From NCBI GenBank assembly GCA_009617715.1, contig VTFK01000010.1, positions 1,178,001 through 1,242,000 on the forward strand: a stretch of 64,000 nucleotides of DNA, given 5' to 3'. The notes under the pieces were generated by a model. The model had not been told where the DNA came from. It searched no databases and saw only the letters and a list, made by a program, of their open reading frames with translations. Within the stretch, counting starts at the first letter, position 1. The number at the start of each line of letters is the position of its first letter. This DNA comes from Plectrocnemia conspersa. Lineage: Eukaryota; Arthropoda; Insecta; Trichoptera; Polycentropodidae. A program made the translations under genes and the position numbers. Below, in pieces: positions 23,471-37,378 of the stretch.

Positions 23471-24295
23471 TTAACCTTCCATCGAGCTCAACGTGCTTGA
23501 TGGGCACACGCTCAAAAAACGTAATAAACATCTAATTTAGTTGATTTAAACAACTCTCTAAATATTTATATCTGTAATATTTGACATGAAATTAATCGAA
23601 CAAATTTTAATTAATTTTATATTACCTACTACCAAATACTGTAAATAAAATAAAATTAGAAAATCATAAAGTTAAAATATATTTTAAAAACGTTAACAGT
23701 ATTAATATCTATTTAGTCATCTTTGGAGAGAGGATCTGTACCTTCTTCAGTAAAGCGCCGATTGCAAACCATATTTGTATGAGATAAGCAGATAAGAGTC
23801 TCGCATTTCCTGCATTCGTGAATTATCAGCCTTCTTAAACGAGTTTCGCTGATGCATGAGTATAGTTTTCTTTTAGGGGGTAGGAGAAGACTATTTTCTT
23901 ATTCCTGAGAAGACTGTTTTCTTCTTCATGGGAAGAAGAACGAAATATTTTCAGCCTGTTGTGGAGGTTGGTCGGTATTCTAATGGTTTTCAAATTTCTT
24001 CGGCTCATCTCCCCAATTGTACTCTTATATTATTTAGTCTTATAGTGAAGGTGATAATTGATTTTTATGCAAGTATTTCGAAAATGCGTACCTTAAAAAA
24101 TGTGACAAGTTCGGGCACAATGAGCTTATCTGAACAAAACTTGAATAACTTCCCGTAGTGAAGGTTAAGGATAAAATAAATAGAGAGATTGTATAGAGCA
24201 TGTCAACAGAGGCAGCTACTAAAAGTTCCAGGCGCCAACGCCAAATAGCGGCGGAGCTGTGCCTGTCAGATCGGTTGCGCCCGACGGAAGGTTAA
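23471..24295. mobile_element. piggyBac-like non-autonomous element (TTAA-bounded)
   Basis: Starts TTAACCTTCCATCGAGCTCA at 23471 and ends in the inverted CGCCCGACGGAAGGTTAA at 24295. The terminal repeats after TTAA agree at about 17 of 21 positions. TTAA at both borders with inverted ends beginning CC is the piggyBac signature. The 825-base interior has only short frames (up to 76 codons) and no recognisable transposase, so it is a MITE-like derivative. It lies 58 bases after the stop codon of the BACE-like gene. Confidence 0.65.
23523..23528 (+). terminator. Candidate polyadenylation signal of the BACE-like gene
   Basis: First AATAAA after the stop at 23410-23412. It lies inside the piggyBac-like element; none occurs between the stop codon and the element's border. 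Confidence 0.4.
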
Positions 24296-25627
24296 ATCTA
24301 CTGAAGTATTATTTTGCGTTAGTGTCATATGGCGAATGTATTTAAATGTATGAAGGATATTTTATATTTGATATAACAATCATTTACATGTAATTAAATA
24401 AATGTGATACAATTTTTAAGTGTACATATGTACATATGTAATAATATATATTCTTCTCCTATTCACTTACAAAAACATATGTTCAGATGGATATATTTTT
24501 TTTCCAAATAAATCTATATATTATTTTTTATTGCTTGTTGTAAATTTCCAGATATATAAAAAAAAATATTTTTTGTTAGAAGACGATTATATAAAAAAAA
24601 TATGTTTATTAGAAGATGGTTATACAATAAATATAATGTTCTGTATAATGTGACGTAATGCTAAAGCAATAGTTTAGTAAGAGTGGGCTTTTATAGGCAA
24701 ATGCCAATTTATTAGTATCTAATTTTATGTTTTTAATGAATGTGTATTTATCATTTTTTTAGAAAATAGACAGGGTTTTTTTGTTATGTATGACCTTCTT
24801 ATGCATAAGAAGTATTACAAATAAAAAACTTTTCTCTACAGTTAATACATATATTTTTAATAATAAAAAAATATTAATTTATATCACATCTGAAAAAATC
24901 ATTATATACAATACTTCCTTATTTATTCCATCTTTTTTATTACTAAAAGAAATATGTTAGTTTTATATTTATATATAATATGCATTTGATATTACTCGAG
25001 CATTTGTAACGTTTGCATTGAACCAAATAAATTATATTATGTATAAATTCGTTTTTAACAAACTTGGAAATGCCATTACTTCTTTTTTAAAGTTTTTATA
25101 TAGTTATTACTGTTTATTCTGTGAACTGAATACTTTTGAATCTAGTACATTGTTCTAGTCAACATTTTTAAAAATAGTGCGTTTTTTAATATTGTTTATC
25201 GACATTTTACAACTGTTTGAGTCAACAAAACAAGTCATTTTGTTAAGTTTATAGTTTTTTTTTGTTAATATATGTATAATTAAACAAAGTAAACTGTACC
25301 TTAAAGGTCAATAAAAAGTATTGGCTATGACCGGGACGACTGAAAAATTAAACTTATGATAGAAGATTATTATATTTAAAAAAAATGGAAATAAAATATA
25401 GGCCGTATATTTTTGAAGTGTCTTTTGATCCAGCTAAAGATTGTAACGCAGTACTACGTGTCTGTTACGAGTGCCGAATTCATATTATATAAAGAGTTAC
25501 ATCGCCTAAAATATCTGTATAAAAATATTGCTTGAAAATATGTTAAATAAAATATGTTTATATTACACTTTACGTTTAATTTATCAATAATTGTACTTGT
25601 ATTCGTAATCATAACATCTTAATTAAT
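24296..25627. other. AT-rich intergenic region
   Basis: No gene is recognisable. The stretch between the piggyBac-like element and the 3' end of the first takeout-like gene is low-complexity AT-rich DNA with short tandem ACATATGT units near 24422 and a two-fold repeat of GTTAGAAGA/TTAGAAGA near 24577 and 24607. The right end should contain the 3' UTR of the minus-strand takeout-like gene. Confidence 0.5.
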
Positions 25628-28600
25628 TTAAGGTAAGAACAACTCTTCTAATGGTACGTTTTCTAGGAACTTATTGATATAGCTGACCATGCTTTTGCTG
25701 ACTTTAGACATTATGGGGGGTGATAAATCTTGAAACACAATCAGACCGTTATCGTTGACCACTCTGTGTGCCGTATCAGCTGAAATTTATAATAAATTTA
25801 TTGTTCACGTATATTATTATTTAAGACTCAAAATATTTACCTAGCTGTTTGTTTCCGTTGAACAGATTAGTGAATTTGAAGTTTACTTTATCAGCCTCAT
25901 AGCTCACTTGATGCTTAGATATCTTCCAGTGATCTTTACCGTCATTTCCTTTTACGACCTCATAATCCATAACAAAGTAATAGTTTAGGTTTGCTGCAAA
26001 AAAAATATGTCAAAAAATTGTATGAAAGAAGTACATATAAATAAATATGAGTAGTTACTGAATTTAATTTTGCACTCTCCTTCGCCTTTGATTGGTATAA
26101 TCAAAATACGACCATCAATCTGATATTTCGCTTGAAAATAGCCATCTTTAGTGTAGTTAAAGTATATTTTATTTTTACTTTGATCTATGCTGCAATAAGT
26201 AAAAATATTTTGATTTATTATCATTAAAATTTTATTTTATAAGTATTATTTTTTTATCGTTGTTTGAAATGTATAAAACAATCATTAGGTAGTGATGACT
26301 TTCTAAAATTGATAATGAAATTCTAAATGAAAAAATCTTTATACGGCTATATCCATGACTAGACAATTTTTAATGAATTCATATTGCTCCAAAATGACTA
26401 AAATAGTAGAAACAGATAGTGAAATATATGTTAATTACTTTTATATGAGAGACAAATATATTATTTATTGCAAAAATGTGTTAAAATACACAATTACTAT
26501 GTTTTTGTCATAAACGTGCTTTGGAATTTGGCTCTATAGAATCTCGCGTGTTTTTTATCATTGAAGAAAACATGTTTGTATGACATGGATTTATGCATAG
26601 AAAGGGACATTATTTCAGCCTTTTCCAATCAATGGTCGTTTTTAAATATTTAGATTTCATTAAGATTCATAGTATTTCATTAAATAGCATGCATTTTTCT
26701 GGCAAAATTTAAAGGAGAAATTTCATATCCCATAGAATTATGACGCTGTCGATTTTCGAATTACATTACACATATACATTCAGACTGGCTAGACATTTGA
26801 GAACTAGGACAGACATTGGGCTTCCTACAATTCCGAAGGTCTCACTGAATCACTTACATTAGAAATATGTTTCCTTCAGACGCTTCAACACAACTTATAT
26901 CTTATTGTCTAGGATGATGAACTTTGTATTTTTTAATAGATTTATTGGAGAGGTTTGATTTATTATATATAATTTCATACACCAAATTTCTAAATAACTT
27001 GATAAGATGTATTGTTCTTGCACAAATTATATGCCAGATTAAATATAGTAATATTTTATATTCATAAATATTTACCTGAGTTCATTGATCTTGCATGCCG
27101 ATAAACCGTAAATTTTCGCGTTTTCAAATTGAACTTTCAAAGATGGTTGATTAAGTTTAATGTTCTCGACCTTCAATGGATCCATTGAAGGCAAGTTAAT
27201 ATCAGGATAGCCATTCTTGAGTGGTATCAGTCCACTTTGAGCAGCCTCAGTCAAACATTTAGTCAATCTTGAATCCTTTAGACTGCATGGTTTAAAAAAT
27301 GAAGCTGAAACATTCAATCATTATTTTATTAACCAATAAGTATGATTTTACAACGAAACCGATGCGGTTCACCTTGAATATTTTTGTACAATCGTTAAAC
27401 TTTAACTGAACGCGTTAAAACTCGTTTAACTGCAAATTCGATGTCACAATTATGTAAATAAGTTCGTTGCATAAACCATTAACGAATACGTTTTTAAATG
27501 TTAAATTCGACTTACTTTCAAATATTAGAATAAACATGATATAATATTTAAAGGTTTAAATTGTATTTATTGACTCAATATTGCGATGTTTGTATGTCAA
27601 TGTGGCAAAATATTTGGAACGCAAAAATTATCACATCATGTAGAATTTTAAAGTAAATATTCGCGAATTATGTGTATTTTTATTATTTGCATGACAAAAA
27701 TTTCAATGCAAATATAAAATAAATATTATATATGGGTAAACAATACACATTTTTATTTTGTGGATTAAAATAATGTTCAGCTCGAATTTACTGTTTGAAT
27801 TAACATCTCTATGAATGACTAAATACTATATTCTTCTAAATATTTAATCAAAAATAAATATGTCGTTAAATTAATTTTATACAAAGGATATAAATCTTAT
27901 GACAGCATTTGAAGCTTTATAAAAAATAAAAAAATGTGTTTCGGCAACTTTGAAGCAATAGATATGGCATTTGAGTAAAATATCGGATTAATGTTTCAAG
28001 ATGAGCGAAAAAAATTGTAAAAAGCAATTTTGATGAGTTTGTGTTTGATTAACGTTTTAATACCAGTGAAGACAACTACTGTGTAAATTCCAACAATCAG
28101 CTAGACATAACTTATAAGAAATGAATGAAATATATTAAATGCTATTTTCAATTTTCCACCGGCTATTTTATGTACTATTAAGTAGCTGTCTTATCTTATT
28201 TTTATGGATAGCCATTGTAAAACTTTATGCGTTTTATGAAAGCAGGAATATCAAATAACAAAAAAATAATAAATAAAATGATATTATTACTATTAGATTA
28301 ATACAAATTTATAAATCTGTCGTTTATAGAATAATTGTCAAAATAATAGAAAAAAATAATTTGAATAACATTAGAACATTATAGCGAAGAAGTTTTCATA
28401 AACTCAAAACACATGTACACTAAAATAAGAATTATTATTTATTTCATTGCAAAATTTTGGTCGTTAAAAAATAAAATATTTTCCCATGAAATATAAATAT
28501 TTCATCTCCATTATTTCATCTCCATTATCACGATCAACGTTTTCGCTAGAATCACCCCCTCGCAACACCGGCGCAGATAGAACTACTAAAACATATGTAA

Positions 28601-30069
28601 CTATTATGTCTTCTTCACTTTTGTACAAAAAATTATAATTTTTAATAGTATAAAAAAGTTTATGAAAATGCAGTTATCTTTCATTAAAATAAGAAAAAAA
28701 CTTATTTTGTAGTATTTTTACATAATTTCATTAAAAATACGTATTGATAATATCTCTTAATGGTGATTAATTTTATTTTACTAGATTTACCTACAACCGA
28801 TATTTAATTATAAAAAAGTACAATACGTGAAAAATATTTTACGTGTTATTATTTTTTTAAATACATCATTTCGGTAACGTTTTGACTTATACACGCTATG
28901 ACCTAAAAGTATTCAACCATTAATTGTTAAAATACATATTATTAATATTATTTATGTCAACTATAAACATTCACGCTATCGTGCGTGCAAATGCATAATG
29001 ATTACGATATTCAATTTCACAATTTCAATGTCTCAATATTATCCTTGCTATAAAGTCAGCGAGCAATTTTAAGAAATACTAAGATTTTCATTTAAAAAAA
29101 AATAGAATTTAGCAACATGTCTCTGAATGAATTAAATATAGCAACAACATGTGATTGATTAATGTTAAAACAAACAGCCATTAAAAAATATATGTTTGAT
29201 TAATGAGTTGCTTCATCTTAACAATCACAAATATGATAATGATGTGCTACTGAAATTGTGATAATAATGACCATGACAACCATTAGTTTCCTAACCAAAC
29301 GAGTATTTTTTGATGTTACGAATATTTTGTGAAGTTGCGAAGTCGAAAGGACCGAGTTGACATTTTGTTGAAAACATCATTATTGTTTGTGTCAATGTTA
29401 TGTAAGGATAGCGTACTGTTACTCAACAGTCAAATGTAATTACAAATCTCTTACATCTTCCGGAAGAAGAAAGCTAACTTCGCGAAAGTGGTTTAATCTT
29501 TGAAAGTGTATAGGGCACTATTCGCGAAATGCCTTTGCTTCATGTGCGAGCATTAAGTAATCAAAAAAACCTGTATTGCAACTGAGAGACGGTTTAAAAT
29601 TTAATAATAGAGATAAAATAATGAAATCGTTATACATATTGTTTATAACACTTATTGCTTATAACAAGTTAAAAATCGGCCATGTACATTATGTAATTGT
29701 TTTTTATTTTAATCGAGGAAATTAAGAGGAATATTAATTTATCAATCTAGTAAAACAAGTTGCGTTTGAAAATGAAAGTTTAAACGCATTCGAATTAAAT
29801 TTTATAAATGCATTTTTGTACCAATTATTGTATAAAAACAATTATATATATAATATTTAAAATAATTAAATATATTGTTTTATACATGTATATACAAACA
29901 TATAAATATTGATGTTATGATTTATTAATCAAATTATAATTATATTAAGTGTACACAATTAAACATAATACACTTTTGTATGAAAATGTTTTCACTCACG
30001 TAATTTTTGACAGATTCCCACAGTAAATGCCAGTGACAATACGACAAAAAATGATATGGAGCTTTTCAT
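25628..30069 (-). CDS. takeout/JHBP-family secreted protein, paralogue A
   Basis: Secreted carrier of the takeout/juvenile-hormone-binding family, which holds hydrophobic ligands such as hormone-like lipids in a long tubular cavity. Minus-strand exons 30069-30000, 27304-27076, 26189-26059, 25993-25841 and 25779-25628 give 244 aa with consistent phases. A signal peptide (MKSSISFFVVLSLAFTVGIC) is followed by the family's N-terminal motif LPSFFKPC...RLTKCL with the disulphide cysteines, then GYPDINLPSMDPLKV, GRILIIPIKGEGECKI, the VSYEADKVNFKFTNLFNGN motif and the C-terminal FLENVPLEELFLP. Intron 1 is 2.7 kb and holds no recognisable gene. A paralogue of identical length and intron phases lies 4.5 kb away on the same strand. 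The ligand cannot be told from sequence. Confidence 0.92.
26560..26760. repeat. Fragment of the hAT-type MITE right part
   Basis: In intron 2 of takeout-like gene A. 26627-26710 reads CAATGGTCGTTTTTAAATAT, then TTCATTAAATAGCATGCATTTTTCTGG, closely matching the right portions of the elements at 18367-18952 and 48403-49487. Ends and target duplication are not visible, so it is a degraded copy. Confidence 0.6.
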
Positions 30070-31279
30070 GACGACTGATCTCTCTGTCCGTTTCGCGGCT
30101 GAGTTTGAAGTTAAATAACGGAAAATCGGTCAATGCAAACATTTTATATGGCGGGGAAGAAAAATTGCAAACATCACCTTCGCAAAAACCAGTTTCAGTG
30201 TTCCCTGAAATTGAGTCATGATAATTACCTAACACAATAATTCATATTTTTAATAATGTAAATAGCATTGTTATTTTTTTAACATATATTTTTAAAGTAA
30301 CTATTATTCACAAACTGAATGTATAAGATTTTTCGCTTTTTTAAGCAACAACATATTGATTATCGTTACTTATAAATTTAATTTATTGCTTCTACATAGA
30401 AGCAAACTATATTATATATTTCAATAGCAATTAGGTTTACTATAACGTCCATACTCAATATATTAAATTTTAACAGCTTAAAAAATTATGATATTATTGC
30501 TTACATGAGCGTAAAAAGTCATGAAATTTTCAATAATGTGCCATAATCTTGTATAACTTGGAATCATAGATAGTAAAACAAAACGAAAACTTGATTTATA
30601 TGTTGAATTTCAAATATACTTTCCATTAATTTGCAACTCATGGGCCAAAAAAATAGAATACAAAATTGAAAAATATATATGCAATGCCATAACGATTATT
30701 TATAATGTTATGGCGGCTAACACGTGTCATTTAGTCGAAAAAATAATGTAATTCCAATGAGCGGCAAGATAAAGAATGACTTATTATTGACAATTCTGAT
30801 GAAACCATTGCTCAAGGAAATCAGTTGTAGTTGAATCACTCTCAAGGACCAATGTAGAAGTAAGCCTCACCTTCAGGGCTTCGCCCTTGGTCGGTTAAGG
30901 CAAAATTAACTCATCAGAGTGGCGTGGAAAAATCTGCCTTATAGAAAGGACATGCGCTCCCTTGAGATTACAGCTGCAGCTAGGCTTATGTATTCTGTAA
31001 GAATATAACTTAAAAATAAATATGTTTTACCTTTAAAAGCTGTAATTACATATAAATCATCACCACGCCATATATAATTCGAAAAGCAACAGTTAAATCA
31101 TGATTAATAAATAGTTGTATGTTATTTTGTTGCTTTATTTATAAAAAATATCAGAAAAAGTGTACTAAATACTAATACAGAGTGGTGTGACTTTATTAGC
31201 TAGTAAAATGCCTGAAATATGTTTGATATAAACACATTATTTTTCACGTTATTTTTTATAGTTAAATATATATGTAATC

Positions 31280-31590
31280 CAGGTGTCAATATCGGGAGGC
31301 AGTGTCAAATTCAAAAGTGTCCAGTTTGATCAAAAAGGTTGTCGCAGGCGGTCGAGTACGATGTAAGGGCGTCCTTGCAGTGGTAAAGTTGTAGAAGTAA
31401 TTTTTGAGTATTTACATATATTTATTACAGAAGTTATTATTTATGGTTATTCGCAGATGTAAGTCAGGTGTCAGTATCGGGCGGCGGTGTTGAATGCGAA
31501 AGAGATGGATAGCAGATAGTCAAGTACGATATAGAGTCGTCTTTACAGTAGCAGAGAAGTCGTAGCAGTATTTGAACAACTGATGTTGGT
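31280..31590. repeat. Tandem pair of a dispersed repeat
   Basis: Two diverged copies, beginning CAGGTGTCAATATCGGG at 31280 and CAGGTGTCAGTATCGGG at 31465, continue in parallel for over 110 bases (shared TCGAGTACGAT/TCAAGTACGAT, then CGTCCTTGCAGT/CGTCTTTACAGT). A third copy starts at 40563. The element type is unknown; no terminal repeats could be fixed. Confidence 0.7.
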
Positions 31591-31899
31591 ACCTCTAGAA
31601 AAGCATAAATATGCATCGAAGTGAGTCCCTTTTTCTCTGCGTTTATACTCTTTGCTCTCTTTGGTTAAGAGGCAAGCCTTTTATATATTCACTTACAAAA
31701 GCTTGAACGAATCCATTTTTAAAAAAATAATAAATAACAAATTAAATATAATAAAAATTCCGCCTTTTTAATATATGAGAATTTTCCCGGGTCAACCTCT
31801 ATAAATGAAACTTTTGTTGTCGCTTCAATAAAAAATCCAAAAGATGATAAATTGTTTTTTAGGCGAAACAATGCATATTGTTTGAAATGCTATCCCCTT

Positions 31900-32529
31900 C
31901 TTTAAATGCCGTCCCTGATTATAAACCGGAAATTGTCGAGTTATCCCTCAAAGAAAATCTAAAAAAATTCTCGAATCTATCGCAAAAATATTTTTTAAAT
32001 ATGTCATTTCAATGAAATTACACTGGAATATATTTTAACGCGTAAATATATATTTTTACCAGTGAAAATATAATTTATCTGGCAGGTGCTAGTAAAATTA
32101 TATGTTTTCAACTTTTGCGTACATAGTAATATATACATACATTTACGTACTTATCATTATTTATTTTCATGCCATGTGGAAATGCTATAGTAAATGTGTA
32201 TTTTTCAGTGAAGGTATATTTTCACTAGTGAAAAATACATTTCACCAGTAGATATATATATAGTTCTACTAGCGAAAATATAATTTAAATGATAGGCGCT
32301 AGAGAAATTATATGCTGTTCTAAAAGTCTATGAAACTCCATTTTATAATTGCGAAACGTACATTTGCTAACATACAATTAACCAAACCCAACTAAATTTA
32401 AATTTTATAACTTTCTTTATTTTTTCTTTCATTGAATGAAAAATACTGAATCTTCACGAAATCGAAATATTAAAAAAAACTACCACTGTCTGGCCAACTT
32501 TCTCTGGAAAAATTGAAACGACGTCCCTG
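31900..32529 (-). mobile_element. hAT-type MITE family, copy 3
   Basis: Inverted relative to copy 1: TTATCCCTCAAAGAAAATC at 31950 is the reverse complement of the block at about 18735 in copy 1. Several TTTCACTAGTGAAAA-type motifs follow. The right border reads ACGACGTCCCTG (ending 32529), matching the GATGTCCCTG terminus of copy 1. The left border is not clear and I found no matching target duplication for CATTTGAC, so this copy is truncated or rearranged. Confidence 0.65.
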
Positions 32530-34576
32530 CATTTGACACTTTGAACACGCGTCATTATTGACAGCTATCTGATTTACAGTGCTGTTAACATATGAAACTT
32601 GAGTTGGATGACCCTGCCAATTCTACACAATTGTATTACTTGCTAATAATTTACTTTTCCAAAAAATATATTTCGCTAGTACAATTAGGTCTAAAACAAG
32701 CAATAGAAAATAAGCAAGGAATAAATTGTAACATATAATGTAAATGAAAGAACAATAATATTATAGTATTTGCTTGGAAGTTAAAAAGTTTTTGTTACGA
32801 TAACTATCGTTTATGGTTTTGGATAGTCTCTTTTGGTCAATGTTTACGTTCGGCTCTTGTATGTTAATATATGATGATTTTACTAAACGGTTTGTTTGTA
32901 AAGCGAATTTTTTGAAATGAAGGACATCCTAAATATTAAAGTTTTTTAATGAAACTGAATTTGAGAATCTTAATTATATTTTAATAATACAAGAAACTTT
33001 GATTTTTTCATTTATCCATTCGAAAAAATGTTGGAGAGTATGTAGAACAGCTGAACTGTTTCATTACACACATATTTGAGTGTATGAGTTGTTGATTTGA
33101 ATTTATTCCTTTGTTTTCAATAAAACTGTTTAATTAAAGCGAAAATCAACTCGAATTACAAATTAATTAAGTTAGTCAAGTTTTTGAATAAAAATTATTT
33201 GTTGTGACCAGAATTGTGCAAATACATTGCACTATATACAATCTACCTAATCAAAAAAGGTACTAGGTTTCGACAGGTTTATTTTTGAATAAGATAAAGT
33301 GGTTTTATATTAAATTATTGTTTTTTTTGTATATTTTCGTAGCCATGTATGCGTCTGAAATTCTTTAAACTTTGGATCGAAGTCTGATCGGTGAGAGTTT
33401 GGATTAACTCTCGTGTGCCATAATTTAGGGGTAACTGAAAGTTCTTGATGAAAATTCTTGTCGGAAAGGACTACAATTCTACAATTTTCACCGTCCTACA
33501 ATTTTTTTCTAGCTCCTGATAGCTGTCACCAAAAACATCCATGTGTTCATTCACAAATTGTAAACTATGTAAATGGTTATGAACCAGTATTGTGCATTTA
33601 ATATATCTGTATGTTATTATACCTATGTCAATTTTCACCGTCCTAAACTTTTAAAAAAAAAAAAAAAAAAAAAATCCCTGTGTTTAGTAAACTTGAGAAG
33701 TTGGATGGCTTGTGCATGAGGAGCGTTCTCAAGCGCTGACTTCCTGGCCGCAACGGGTAAGAATAAGGGATGCGATCGCGACTCTCAATAGATTTTATTT
33801 GCTAAATTATCAGTGTATAAATAAATAGAAATTTAGAAATTTTCAATATTTTCATATAAATATCATAGATCCACGTACACAATTTAAAGATTTCGGTTCA
33901 TTTCTATAAAATTGAAAAATAAATATTATTATATAATATATTATTTTTCAATATAAATATGAATCAATGAATAAAGACCTTTGCAATCAAAGGTTTGCAA
34001 CTTTGATATCTATATGTGATAATGTAAATATTTTTTTATTAAAATATAAATCATTTATTACTATACATGATTACATACCTAATATGCGTTTTATAATAAT
34101 TATAATAATAATGGTAGTAAACACTACACAGGTTTTTTGATTTGTTTTATTATATAATATTAATAATAAAAAAACTTGATGCGTTTTATGATAATAATAA
34201 CAATAAAAACTTAAACAGGAACTTCAACTTATTTTTTGTATAATTATAATTCACTAGCAATATTAACGAGTATGTATATGTATACATACATATTAAAATT
34301 TCTAGAAGATTAATTCAGCAAAAAAATCTTATTCAACATTGAATAATTTAAGCAGTTAGCATTGATTTTATAAAAAAATATATACTATATATTTGAATGT
34401 ATGCATATGAATATGTGCCATACATTCAGCGAAATAATTTACGAAATCGTTAATATTACTATGTCAATATTTATTAAATATACACTTAATACAAATATAT
34501 AAAAATGAAATAATTTATTACAACAATGGAAATCACATTTTATTAAATATAATAGTAACAATGGGGTTATTCTCTA

Positions 34577-37257
34577 TCATTGAGGGAAGAGTTCGTCGTA
34601 AGAAACTTTGTTGAAGAATCGATTGATTATGTCTGTGTATTTCCTTTGTAAAACTTGAAGACTTGGATCACCTAATTCAGCAACAATTTCTTTCCAATTT
34701 TCGTTCAATAACTGATTCATAGCGACATCTGCAAAATTTATTAAAAAGTTTTACAAATTGCATTTATAAAGGTTAAAAAATTATTAATTTAATTACCAAT
34801 TTCATGATTCAGCAGACCGTCGAATTTAAACTGAGCCAGAGCAACTTCATACTTGATTTTGCTTTTCTTTATCTTCATGTGTTCTTTATTGTCTTTTCCC
34901 TTTGTCAATTCCCATTTTAACGACATGTTCCAATCAAGGTCAGCTTTAAGATGTAATAATATTTTAATATACGTTTGAATGTGTATTATCTACGTGAATT
35001 ATATAAAACTTACTTGCTGTTACTCGAAGATTTCCCTTTCCAACGATAGGTATAGCCAAAATTCTTCCAGCTGTAGCGTATTTACAATCCAAGTTTATAC
35101 TATGCACCAATCTTATGTTAATAGTCTTCTTCTCGAAATTAATCCTATAAAAAAAGTAAAAAAAATACAATATTATCGTACTTTGAAATATTATTCTTGA
35201 AGAACTTTGTTCGCAATATTAATTGCGTTTAAATTGCAAATTTCTTCAATGTTTTTTTTCACACAAAAAAAAAACAGATTCAGTAAAAAATGACGTTTTC
35301 CTTGTATTTTATATATCAAACTGCTAATCAGAATACTTTGTCGAATATAATTCGTAAACCTGTTTGGTATGTGTGTGCCAATATAAAATTTTATTATATT
35401 TTATTGTTTTATGTTTATAATTACGATAACATTTAAGAATCTATGTATTAAATATAAATAAAAAAAATTCTCGAATCCATAATATAATATAACCCATCTA
35501 GATATTTTAATTCATTAAACCTTGACTTATATCTCTAAGAAATAAAATAAAATAATAAGCTATTTTTTATGAATAGTACATATGTATTTATAATACCTCA
35601 AATGGAACACAACAACAGCTCGTGAATGTTAGATGATGTTATACGATAACGAATATATTCAATAATTAATAATATATCATATAAAAAAAATCATCCTATG
35701 TAGAACTGTATAATTATATACATGATGTAATAATAAAAACATTTTTTTGATTGACTCCAATGTCAGTTTTTTAGGTTTAGAAAAAACTTAAGTGTAGTTA
35801 TATAATATTACTTCTTATTTTATTTTATTTCTGTTCATAACATCCGCAATAATAAATTATCATGTTTATTGACCATCTATACATTATAGCTTAAGCTCGA
35901 TCTACAATCATATAATATAGATATAACATTTATTCTTTTGTGTTTTTAGAATTTTTAGAAGTTAACGAGTAATTAAAATATCAAAGTTTTGTATCATAAG
36001 AAAATAAATGGTCATTCGTTTCAATGCGAACAAGGGATTTATATACATAAAAAAAATATGATACATACTTAAAGTCTTTGAGGTCAGTTGGTTGGATCCC
36101 AAGTACTAATCCATCGGTGGCATTCACTGAAATACCGGTGGCACCATTGTTAATGGTAAAATCGTGCAATTCCAGAGGGTTCATACCCGGAATGCCTAAT
36201 TGTGGATATCCGTTATATACTAATTTATACATCTTTTTACTTTCGGCCAATATACAATTATCAATTTGGGGGTCGCTTCTGTGGCATGGTGTTATAGCTG
36301 AAGCTGTAAAAGAAAAATATATTTATTTATTCTTTCTCTTAATATGTACGGTACATAATAAAGCCAATAGGATATTAATGTTCTTAGATAATAAAAAGTC
36401 CTAAATATAAGTATAATAGTAAAGTGTGCCTCATATATTTTTATTAAAAATATATTATCGCGTCAAAACGTTATTAACAATCATTGCATAAATTTGTTAG
36501 TATTTTATAGGAATTAAATAAAATCTTCTAAGTAAATATTTGTGTAGTGTTTATATGTTTTATATAAAATATATTTATTAAAGCTTATTTATTTAATCTA
36601 TTAAAAACAGATTATATTTTGTGTTTTCAAGTTCAAGTCCATCTATTTATCTTATAGGCTTCTTAATAATACAAATTGTCTATGATATTTATTAAATTAA
36701 ACATAATTTTTGATTCTATAAATCTTGCAAACGGAATATTTTTGACCCACAATTAAAATAAAAATAACATGAATGAACCAATGCCGCGTATAGTTTTAAC
36801 ACATGCTAATTCGATGGCTTTTAAAACTGGTTTTCGGCCATCGAGTCTGGTGATTTATTCGACCTAGGGATTGATAGAAAATACTCCATGTGTATTTAGA
36901 TCATAAAAATGTAATGGTGTTAATCTTGATTATGTAGGATGCGATAATCAATTTTGAAGGTTGATTTTTATGGTTATTATAATATATGTACTTGACAAAA
37001 ATCCACTTAAAATTTCATAATTTATAAATAAAAAAACTGTTCGAAGTAAGCATTTAAGGTCGAAATAAACATTTACTTAATACCGTCGGATTTACTAGCA
37101 TATTATAAAATATGTTTAACTCTTCTCAAATGTATCACAGTTGTATTAAAACGTAGTTAACTATTTAAAATAAATATTTTTACTCACGTAGTGCAGCACT
37201 CGTCACATAAACTATCAAATTCACCATTACAAAACATATCGTTCCCTTGCGAATCAT
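34577..37257 (-). CDS. takeout/JHBP-family secreted protein, paralogue B
   Basis: Second takeout-like gene. Minus-strand exons 37257-37188, 36303-36069, 35144-35014, 34943-34797 and 34728-34577 give 244 aa, the same length as paralogue A, with the same phase at every intron and identical sizes for exons 1, 3 and 5 (70, 131, 152 bases). Signal peptide MIRKGTICFVMVNLIVYVTS, then LPSAITPCHRSDPQIDNCIL with the two N-terminal cysteines, GYPQLGIPGMNPLEL, GRILAIPIVGKGNLRV, IKYEVALAQFKFDGLLNHEI and the C-terminal IINRFFNKVSYDELFPQ. Sequence identity with A is low outside these motifs, so the duplication is old or the pair has diverged in ligand. A minus-strand AATAAA (plus 34538-34543) lies 34 bases after the stop. 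Confidence 0.92.
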
Positions 37258-37341
37258 TTTTATTATTATCTTTTATTTATTATTAATAATGATGATTTTA
37301 TTTGTAATTTATCGTGTGTTTATTATTTATACATAAAAATA

Positions 37342-37378
<37 letters not shown>

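Larger units (their letters stand above)
30070..34576. other. Intergenic region between the two takeout-like genes
   Basis: About 4.5 kb without a gene. The first few hundred bases should hold the promoter of gene A (30070-30400). It contains a tandem pair of a dispersed repeat (31280-31590), a third copy of the hAT-type MITE (about 31900-32529), and a 21-base A run near 33652. No coding remains are evident. Confidence 0.6.

Noticed and set aside
28500..29500. Extra gene in the 2.7-kb first intron of takeout-like gene A
   Set aside because: No frame with coding character; the sequence is AT-rich with scattered stops on both strands.
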